A stretch of DNA of 64,000 nt from Branchiostoma floridae. Its lineage: Eukaryota; Chordata; Leptocardii; Amphioxiformes; Branchiostomatidae. The stretch spans positions 11,500,028 to 11,564,027 of the forward strand of contig NC_049981.1 of NCBI RefSeq assembly GCF_000003815.2, read 5' to 3'. The position numbers were made by a program, and so were the translations under genes. Shown one piece after another: positions 55,301 to 64,000 of the stretch; within the stretch, counting starts at the first letter, position 1, and each line of letters begins with the position of its first letter. The notes beneath the pieces are model-generated. The model was not told the DNA's origin, searched no databases, and worked only from the letters and a program-made list of their open reading frames with translations.

Positions 55301-56350
55301 TTACAGTCAAATCTCCGGGTTGACATCTTGAAATGATGATAGTCACTTGGTGATGATATCCCTCAGCAAATATGATAAACCGTAAAACACATAGAAAGTA
55401 CACACGGTGCACAAAAACTCCACCAACAGCCGATCTATATCCATTTATTAGTTGTTTATTGCATGAGCAATCCACAGAGGGCTGAGTGAAAACTTGACCG
55501 ACGGAAGCAATTAAAGTACAGCCAGTGTAAGTTATGGGCCTCTTCATTGTTAACACTGGCTTTAACGGGCCCTGGGGATACATTGACACACAACCATCAA
55601 ATCAGCAACCGGCTTGGGCAAGACATGTTGTCGTAGGACCAAATCCCTGGTCTGCAGTATAAAGTGGTGCATGTGATATTAGGTAGATGTAGATCTCTAG
55701 TAGTAATATAAAACCCACTTCCCATCTAGTCCTGAGACAGACTTTGTAACAGGGCCGTGGGGATATGATTATGTGTCTACTTTTGGGCAACTGTGTTGGT
55801 AATGAGCTTTTAAGGGCCTGGGTGACTGTCAGTAAACGTGTATAAAAATGTCTGCTTGCTCCTACCCTCACCCCGAACAGGTCACGCGAGCGCAACTTTG
55901 TATTCCTCTGGGCTCGAGTCATATCTGCAAGTAAGGCTTAATTCCCATTTCCGAAACTGGGCCCGACCGGGATGTTTGCGGAAACGAAAAAATAAAAGTG
56001 TGAACAAATTATGCTCATGAATTCTTTTCCGTTCTGTGTGTGTTGTTGCCTTTTTTATCATGCTAATCGTTTTCGAAAGCTACTCGGCCGACCCCGGGTT
56101 GGGAATTGGGACTAAGGCCTAACGTATACCAAAAATACAGTTAATACTCTATACCATACTCCATGACTCCTTTTTTTTTTGAGTGCAAGAACTAGCGAGA
56201 AAAATTGAGAGACAGAGATTATATCACTGGAGCCACGAATACGATCTATTCAAATATTTAACGGGGATGACGATACTAAAGCTATCTAACAGCTACTAAT
56301 GGGGACCTCCTCTTTCTAGCTGCCTCCATCTGGTGACCTCTTTTGCCACC
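55301..56350. other. Non-genic stretch
   Basis: Small frames on both strands (up to 121 codons at 55224-55589 minus) lack recognisable domains and partly overlap the SINE. Nothing else is supported. Confidence 0.4.
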
Positions 56351-56352
56351 AA

Positions 56353-56598
56353 AATGATAGTTCCTGGAATGCAAAACGGCAGTTCCTGGAACACAAAATG
56401 GCAGTTCCTGGAACACAAAATGGCAGGTCCTGGAACACAAAATGGCAGTTCCTGAAACACAAAATGGCAGTTCCTGAAACACAAAATGGCAGTTCCTGAA
56501 ACACAAAATGGCAGTTCCTGAAATATAGAAATTGCTGTTCCTGGAATAAAAAAAACGACAGGTTCCGGAATACAAAAAATTACAGGTCCTTGAACACC
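56353..56598. repeat. 22-bp minisatellite, about 11 units
   Basis: The unit is AGTTCCTGGAACACAAAATGGC with variants. Central units are near-identical; the outer ones are diverged or 23-24 bases long. There are no spacers, so it is not a CRISPR array. All three minus frames stay open and read CFRNCHFVFQELPFC-type repeats, an artefact. Confidence 0.95.
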
Positions 56599-57254
56599 AT
56601 CAAAATCAGTCTTATAACGTGCAGTGCCACTAATGACTGTGTTGGTATGCTGCCCTCCTGTCGCTTATTATATAATCAATATAGTATTCATTTTCCAGCC
56701 AAAAATAGTATAGGCACCAGCATAAGTTTACAACAAGGCTTACGTTCCCTTTCGTGTATAAAATCCAATCAGTGTTATCATGCCAAATTATGTCAGACGT
56801 GCGTGATTGATCGTGAGTATTGTTTAGCTGAGTTAATATCTAACCAAGATCTAATGAAGATTGATTCTATGTCATAACCTAATGAAAACGTATAATAGAA
56901 CTCAGATCGTGCAGCCACGCATTATCATTAACTGTAATGTAGAAATCCATTAAATAAGATAAGGAATGGTTTCTATAGCCTTTAATTCACATACTCCAAA
57001 GTCCGGGCTTATCTTGAAACACTTAATAACATTCAATACGCTATCAGCAAAGAACATAGCATACACGTACTGTACGCAGTTGTTTGGTGAGATTTGGAAG
57101 TCTGAAAAGTTTGTTTTTGTTCCACACAACCGGTAAACCAAACTTGATTGTTTATCACATTTATCTTGCACTGAATAGTATTCTAGGACAGAAAACGTGA
57201 TAGTTGGAAAAATGTGATAACTTGTTTCCGAACGGTTATTTTAATAATTGTCCA

Positions 57255-57425
57255 TATACTAGTGAATCAATGTGATAGAGGGGTGCTATCACATGTTTCT
57301 CTAGTAGACATAAAATTAGTGAAAAAATGTGACGACTCCTCTTTCACATTATTTCACTAGTAAGAGGAAAATAATTTTCGTCTTAATATACTGGTGAAAT
57401 AATGCGATTTCATTGTGACATCCAT
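57255..57425. repeat. Cluster of TAGTGAA-NNAATGTGA motifs in both orientations
   Basis: CTAGTGAATCAATGTGATAG, TTAGTGAAAAAATGTGACG, TCACATTATTTCACTAG (inverted) and CTGGTGAAATAATGCGA occur within 170 bases. Inverted pairs can form hairpins. Probably a palindromic non-autonomous element or nested ends. Confidence 0.55.
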
Positions 57426-57819
57426 TGTCACGTGTAAAAGTAGTTAACACGGTGACGGTTATCGACCGAAAACCTTTTTTGAACTAAGATAATGTGATAA
57501 ATAGACAGTACTAGTAAACCACCTCAAGATGTAAACACACCAGGCTGTACTGTAACAGTAGGTACAAGCTGCATGAGACCGGACTGTAAGATTTGATCCA
57601 CTCGCACTGGGATGGACCTCTACTCTTTTGGGAAAGTGTGGCGGGCTACTGTGCCAGCACGGGTTGAAGTTTGATTAAGGAGGAATCCGCTGTCAGATAG
57701 CAGTCACCAATCAGATGATAGCTTTGATCTCCTATTTCAATATCTCCTTGAACGTAAGGTAAAGAAGTTAGCTCCCGATTCTCTTCTCTCCTCTCCTCTT
57801 CGCAATTGAAAAGCAGTCG

Positions 57820-58012
57820 CACTCAACTGAGGTGAAGAAACTCGTTGGTGGTAATGCAATGCGACTTCGCTACCACTGATGTTTTTTGTCCAGGTCGCCC
57901 CTACTCTTCTCTATAAGTGTGTTGGGTTCTTTTCCGTGCAGAGGTTTTACGCTTGACGCTAACACCTGAAGCTCTCTCATAGATAAAACCAACGGCTTGA
58001 CGCCAACACGCC
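57820..58012 (+). repeat. SINE-like body fragment
   Basis: GTGTGTTGGGTTCTTTTCCGTG, TTGACGCTAACACCTGAAGC and AGATAAAACCAACGGCTTGACG have the look of a SINE or LINE tail body. I recall similar phrases from lancelet repeats but cannot name the family. Ends at a C run (58011-58022). Confidence 0.3.
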
Positions 58013-58024
58013 CCCCCCCCCCCT

Positions 58025-60800
58025 CCGCCAGCGAAAGAGGATGACGCCAGTTCTGTCTAGTCTCGGGCAGCTGGCTATCTCGTGCAGCTGGCTATAGCTA
58101 TACGGAATTTGAGCCAACAGTGGCGTATGGCAGACCTCTATCTAATTTATCGATTACGTGACCTGAAATAAAAGACGGATCGACCTTTTCCACAGCTTTA
58201 TCCACAAAAGTCTGCAAAGATCCTCCGGCAATCCCGCTGCACTATCGCAGAGTGCTGTTTGGAGAAGGTGCCCTTGGTTCTCCTTCGCCCTGGGGCTTAC
58301 CAATGTCTGACTCCAGAGGATACTGATGCATACTGATAGATATGATATGCCCTAACTTAGGCACTAAAAATAGCAGAAAGCATAACACGAAGACAGCGGG
58401 GGAATCGTGAAGCAAATTGCATGTAACGGAGTAAGCTCTATGGACAGAGACTTTCACTTCAACAACGATAAAACAATTGAACTACCAAGAATATCAAATT
58501 GGAAGTAACACAATTGTATCCGTAGTAGGATACGGATGTTATGCAAAATAGCGTTCATATCAACAAACGTTTGAGAATACAAATGCAACATACCAAAGCA
58601 ATGGATCAAGCTTGATAATGCTAAATTAAAGACCAAAAATGAGATACACAAATGAAGAATAAAGCTAAACTATCGAAGACCGAGTCTTAATAAAATCATA
58701 TTTAAAATGAGGCAAAACTAAACATGGCAATGATGGTCTTCTTCAGACTCAAACATCTGATATATGATAATGTATACATCAAATAGAAAAATTTCTAAAC
58801 TTTCCTTCCAACACTGTAATAATGTATACATCAAGTATAATACAAATGATGGAGTCTCATCGTTAGAGTCTTATTATCATTATACAAAGTTACTTTGCAG
58901 TAAGACATTTTCATTAGCTTTTGACTGCTGTAATCTCTGCGCATGCTCACTAACACACTGTACCCCACATTGCCTTTCCTGCTGGGACCTAAATGTCGAA
59001 ACTTGATTAAATCACATGGAAAAGGGCTACGTGTAGGCCATTCATTTTGTAAAAGAACGCAATCGTGATGACCGTATTTGTAGCGCACTTATTGTTTCGC
59101 TACTTTTCATATCACAGAAAGGCTTTTGATCGAATTGCTCTAATCTAACTGTTGAGTTTCCAAATACTTCCATCCAGTAAAGTCATCGAATCTGTTCGCC
59201 GGTACGAACGATTCAATTCCATGGTCTCGTATAGGTATCTATGTGAAATGATGTCTGATAGGTCCAATGGCAGTTGAAATCTAGCAGAAATACATTTCTA
59301 TGGTCGCAAAAAGATAATAACGTCCTCTTTCCATAATAATATTGAGAACAAATTCCATTCAAAACGGATTGCCCAACGTATGGTAGACAAAAACAGACTA
59401 TTTCAAGTAACGCCATAAAATATCACCACGTACAGAGCAATTCAATATGATTTATCATATATAGCATGTCCTCTTCATATATCTATTCATGTAGACCATT
59501 GGACATAGTTTTTTTCATGTACATACATGTAAGTCATAACCATATGTTTCTGCAATATTATGTTTCTGCTATATTATGTTTCTGCTATATAGACCAGTTA
59601 ACATATAACCGGGATGCAAAAACGAGTCAATGTTTGACGCATTGACGCAGCGTACCATTATATCAACATGATGTTCTAGGTGTTATCATTCATAGTTCGA
59701 CTGTCTTAACTGTTACTCATAAAGTAAATTAGTTTTTAAAAATTGATAGACAAAGTTCAATTCCCATTTATATATATACATATTACAATTGTCGCACAAT
59801 TTACTTCTCTCGCTCGCTCTCTTTGACATCCCATAGTTACCTATTTTATGTTTTAGAAGCTTCGTTTATGAATATTCAATCCCTTGGGCGTATTCTATCA
59901 ATCTTTTATTCAAATTTGATACGAGGTAAACTCTTGGAGGTGTCACTATACATCATTTAACAGTGTAATCGATAAGAAATACTCGCTTGGGACGTGGTCT
60001 CATTGCATAAAGAAGTCATGATTTTTATAAAGTAAGACATGAGTAACAATTTTCGTCCTATCGCTAAATGGTTTGATAATTTTCCGTTCTATTGGTTTAG
60101 GTCTAAATAAAACGGATTGCTAACGGTAAAACACGTTTTCTTTACGCCATGGAAGGCTTCAGGTGCGCAGACACGTTAACAAGATTAGATGCTTTAGATG
60201 CCTGTATAGTGCCATCTGCTGCAATGGTCTACTGGACGTACTTTTTAAGCCTATTGGGAACATAGCATGCCTGTAGATTTACTTGTTCTCTAATACTTCT
60301 AAATGTTTTATCATATTCTCTCCTTAACATTTGGCTTGATTTATAAAGGTGTTCATAATCATAAAATATGTACATATGGGATATTGTGAGGTCATTATGT
60401 ACGTATGCTGCATTGGCATAATACTAGAAAGGCACTGCAGACTGTATTATAAGCAGTTTGGAACGGACATTCCCTACACATGTACAAGGTCTGATCTTCA
60501 AGCACACGTATACGTACGTACACGTTAAGCATTCTTAAATCATACGTAAATAATACTTTCTATTAAAAGAAAACAAGATTTCATGCAGTGCATATATTGT
60601 TTCAGCTGTAACATTACGTACATCTTACCAAAACATATGGTTCAAATGCGTCATTGATCTAGGAATCTAATTGATGTTTGGTAAAGCTACTAACGTCATT
60701 TATAGCCATCCCATAATCAGCATAAAGCCGGGCTTCCTTCCTCAGCCAACGATGACATCATCTGCTCTGCGGGAGAGGGGAACGACAAGTTAGCTTAGTT
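58025..60800. other. Non-genic stretch, no gene seen
   Basis: A/T-rich with frequent stops. No exon, RNA gene or element end is recognised. Confidence 0.5.
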
Positions 60801-60807
60801 TATGAGA

Positions 60808-60922
60808 ATTTCATAGAGATTCAATGTGAAAATCTTCCAAGCTTTAGAGATAAGAATTAAGAGAAGGGTAATTCTTATTTCTAATGCTTGGAAGATTTTC
60901 CACCTTGAATCTTTGTGAAATA
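60808..60922. repeat. Long imperfect hairpin, ~50-base arms
   Basis: The arm from TTTCATAGAGATTCAATGTG, AAAATCTTCCAAGC, GATAAGAATTA pairs with TAATTCTTATTTC, GCTTGGAAGATTTT, TTGAATCTTTGTGAAA. The loop is about 10 bases. It could be a small MITE or a transcribed foldback. Weak inverted similarity continues outside the arms (TAGCTTAG and TAAGCTA). Confidence 0.8.
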
Positions 60923-63590
60923 AGCTACGACACACCTTACAAAGAGTCAAACTTCTTTTCACCATTCAAATTCACCATTCAAAACTAACCGAAAGGTTCC
61001 GACTTAAGACCCACTTCGATGTCTTCCATCGTCCCGATTTACCTCTTTTTAATGTATTTTACTAATCCTGATAAACTTTCATGACAAAGACCAAAGGTAG
61101 TTTTTAGGTTTGCTCCAAAAGGGACGACCTTATAGCTTCTTGTGTACGCAATAGCAGAACATTATAGATGCTTTCATTGTCGCACGAATATTTATGTGTA
61201 ATAGCTTTTCTTTAGCTTTTACAGACATCCCTTTCTGCACATTGTCAAATCCAATAGCTCGTCCTTGCACGACCCGTCTTTAAGAGCCACAATACTTTCC
61301 CGGATGGATATTGGCTCAGCTCAGCTTACCGTAAAACCCTGTATCTTGTTTGTCTCACTCTGTTACCTCTAGCTGTCACCTCTTATTTTCAACAGAATGC
61401 TCAGGTCAGCTAGGGATGATGTATTAGGAAAGTGCTGGCATACAGGCGACATGTAGTTATCTCCAATCAGATCATGGGTTGGAATATCGCAAGGTTTTCT
61501 GACAGATGTCAAGCCAAATTCCTGTACCTGCCAAATATTTGCCCAGCACTACCAGGGGGTTTCCAGTATACTAGTGGTGATTTTACGCGCGGGCGGATTT
61601 TGGGACAAGGCGTCGTGATATGGACCCTAATCCTATCTCCAACTGGACCCTAAGGCCTAATACTAACCTTAACCCCAAAGCTAACCCTAACTAACTCAAC
61701 GCAAGCACGTTACCACATAGAGCAAAAAATCTGGGGGAGCAGAAAATTTGCTCCACAGCAGACCGGATTTCCTAAGAATCAATTCTTCACCCCATTAAGA
61801 CAGTGGCTGTTAGAGAACCACCGGGTCAGAATTTCTACCCAAACATCTGCTTGGAGATCAGCCATGTTCGAAACATGAAATACAGCAATGCCCTTTCATC
61901 AGGTAAGCCTGCCATGCAAGTTCGTATTTGAACGGATCTGGGTGTTAGCAAAGGAAAACGCCGTCTTATCGGTGAGGTCCAGCTGCTCTTTCTGAGTTAA
62001 GACCAAGGGACAAGTTGACCCCTTCGCTTGGCTTTGAAGGACGTCTATTTCTGTTCGGGAAATCCAACCTTAGTGCCCGAGCATACCCAACTAACCGCCC
62101 GCTGCCAGGTGGAATCACGGCATCCCCCTGAACTAATTGGTTTCGGGCCGTGTACACCTGCCAGCATAAGTCGTGTCTCTCTCGCTCTCTCTCCAACCCT
62201 CAAGTCTAATTCAAGTTTAACGTACCGTGAATACCAAACCACGACAGGCTGAGTAAAGAAGGCAGACGGTATAAACTTCGTGGCACTTGAGGTGAGGTCA
62301 CATGACCTATATGATTGGTCATTTGGATTCTGAAGAAGTCTGTAATTGGACGTTCTTATTGTTTGGGAACAAAGTTTTTTGGTATTGTATAGCTGGTATA
62401 ACTACCATTCAGTGTAACACACCAGCTTTAAAGGCACGTGGCGCGGCAGCAGCAGGTTATATTACACTGAACGACCTGCCTCATCTATTACACGTCGAGC
62501 TGTAAGCATTTAATTTGATTGCTTAAAACTTTCTAGCGATGCGCGAAGATGCTCGTCCTAATTGGTGGTAACGTGTTCCACTCTTCAACAGTTTTTCTAA
62601 GAAACGATTTATTTTGAGCTCAGGGTTGATACCCCCACACGGTATGACACTTACTTTTTAAACTACCAACACATTGCAAATTTGCTCACCGTTTATCTTT
62701 ATCTATCGTTTCCAGAACGCATTGTAAAGATAAAACGATCAATATGGAGTACAATATCCTCAATAACATGGTGATTCCAGCAACCGGGCATAGTTCAGTC
62801 CTTTATTTAGGACGATAAACAGTTGTTATGAGAAAATCTATCTTAATGAGAATTTATCTACCGCACTTGATCGAAAAACCGCCATTTATTACTGTACGTA
62901 CGTGATGCTATCTTGTCAATGGTATTTATCGCCGTGATGTGCGTTACGAGCTTAGATAATTAACTTCAACCTGGAATTGATAAGCTTGAATAGTAGCATT
63001 ATAATAACCACTTTGTCAATTATAAAAACATTTACTGTATGTTGGATGACGGAAATGTCTAGCTTTATGTCACTTTTGTAACCAAACAATTAGCCACAAG
63101 GGAATTGGTACTCCCGTTATATCCTGGGCTATCTAGATACTTATGCCTGTAATTACCCAATGTGTATGTTGCCCTCAAGCCGTTTACTATCAAGAATTAA
63201 ACAACCACTTTGGTAAGATAGTAATTCATCATATTGGAATTATGTAAGAAGCAATTTTATCCTGAGTAATAATTGGATACTTTGGGGTCAAACGATCAAT
63301 ACTTAAGCTTTCGAATTCCCTGGATTCACGCCAAAATACATAAAGGAATATTGCCTTGGAGAACTTTTTATTCATTATAAAGGAATTATGACGACAGAAT
63401 TTCTCATAAATATGTCAGAAAGACGTTCACGTCGATTTCGTCAGCAAGCGATCGATAATGCATTAAGCACTGAGCATGAAACAAAGGTATATATCATTTT
63501 TAGTTCACAAGGGAATATTGTATAGAGTATTTTTCCAGACGCAGTTAGATACTTAAGTCAATCGATGGTTAATTCCCGCAAGCCACTGTA
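60923..63590. other. Non-genic stretch with CCTAA-rich patch
   Basis: No gene is recognised. 61622-61700 is rich in CCTAA/AACCCTAA phrases, a degenerate telomere-like patch. A short frame at 63387-63485 (MTTEFLINMSERRSRRFRQQ...) runs into a GTATAT donor-like site and could be a tiny exon, but nothing else supports it. TTATC/GATAA-type sites are frequent from 62690 to 62970. Confidence 0.4.
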
Positions 63591-63599
63591 CATAAAACA

Positions 63600-63730
63600 T
63601 ATATCCGTTGTATTTAAATCAGCCTGTGGATATTTAGGGATATGAAATTGAGGGACGGTGGTTTCATATCCAGACCACCGTCCGTCGACTCAATATCCCT
63701 AGACACATTATTTAAATAAAAACGGATATA
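63600..63730. mobile_element. 131-bp nested palindrome, probable MITE
   Basis: Outer ends ATATCCGTTGTATTTAAAT and ATTTAAATAAAAACGGATAT are inverted copies. Inside, GGGATATG...ATTGAG...GGACGGTGGT pairs with ACCACCGTCC...CTCAATATCCC around an 11-base loop. It is a strong foldback with no coding capacity. Confidence 0.75.
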
Positions 63731-64000
63731 GGTTACTCCTCATAAAGTTTAGCTGGTGTTATAGCAAGTTTTCAGTGCCAAACTAATATATTCTTCGGTT
63801 AAAGCCAATAGTAGCTCCGTAAGCGTCGATTGTTCAAATTTATATCGTTCATATTAGTATCTGGGTGGTTTGTATCAGTATAAGACATTTTGTGCGTTGC
63901 TGCACATAGAGTAAGCTTTTAGTATGTCTCTTTTATTTTATTCATTTTAATTGAAATGTATTGTACATTACCTCAAGATTGAATAGTATTGAATTCATTG

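Noticed and set aside
56353..56598. CRISPR array
   Set aside because: Units are contiguous 22-mers without spacers in an animal-type genome; it is a minisatellite. The three open minus frames follow from the period not being a multiple of 3.
63387..63485. Short ATG-led frame before a GTATAT donor-like site as an exon
   Set aside because: About 33 codons with no partner exon and a weak donor; too little to call.

Overview
The window looks like nuclear DNA of an invertebrate chordate, most probably a lancelet (Branchiostoma). The evidence is intron-rich genes of animal type (a prostanoid-receptor-like GPCR, a Tctex1-domain dynein light chain, a secreted D8C-domain protein), many short MITE-like and tRNA-derived elements, and Penelope-like and non-LTR retroelement fragments. 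The species call is inference. No ribosomal RNA, CRISPR, prokaryotic operon or viral genome is visible. Most of the 64 kb is non-coding.

Layout. 1-4.3 kb: intergenic, with tRNA-like SINE pieces. 4.6-15.7 kb (+): a seven-exon gene whose joined exons give a 399-residue class A GPCR. It keeps the TM7 arginine of prostanoid receptors and the intron at the end of TM6. Its introns hold non-LTR remnants, a MITE with long inverted ends (6.9-7.4 kb), a TA-flanked MITE (11.1-11.3 kb) and a local segmental repeat (12.2-14.0 kb). The TM7 exon end is tandemly triplicated (14.27-14.61 kb). 17.9-20.1 kb (+): an intronless-CDS Tctex1/DYNLT-type gene. Both genes carry RFX X-box-like sites upstream, so they may form a ciliary pair. 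20.7-23.3 kb: microsatellites and repeats. 23.9-26.7 kb (-): a three-exon gene for a 172-residue secreted protein with a signal peptide and one eight-cysteine D8C domain. 28.9-34.2 kb: an unusual two-sided array of decayed histone-H4-like fragments around a CCAAT/octamer/TATA promoter-like block near 32.7-32.9 kb. 38.57 kb (+): a good signal-peptide first exon whose later exons I could not find. 45.6-46.3 and 48.0-49.8 kb: two Penelope-like elements, each with inverted terminal arms. The second has a partial RT joined to a GIY-YIG nuclease and probable target-site duplications. 50-64 kb: no recognisable gene; repeats, hairpins and a 22-bp minisatellite.

The most unusual items are the H4-fragment array, the in-frame triplication of the receptor's TM7/tail exon, the X-boxes shared by receptor and dynein light chain, and the stand-alone D8C protein. 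All exon boundaries were read by eye from splice signals and frame; no transcript data were available.
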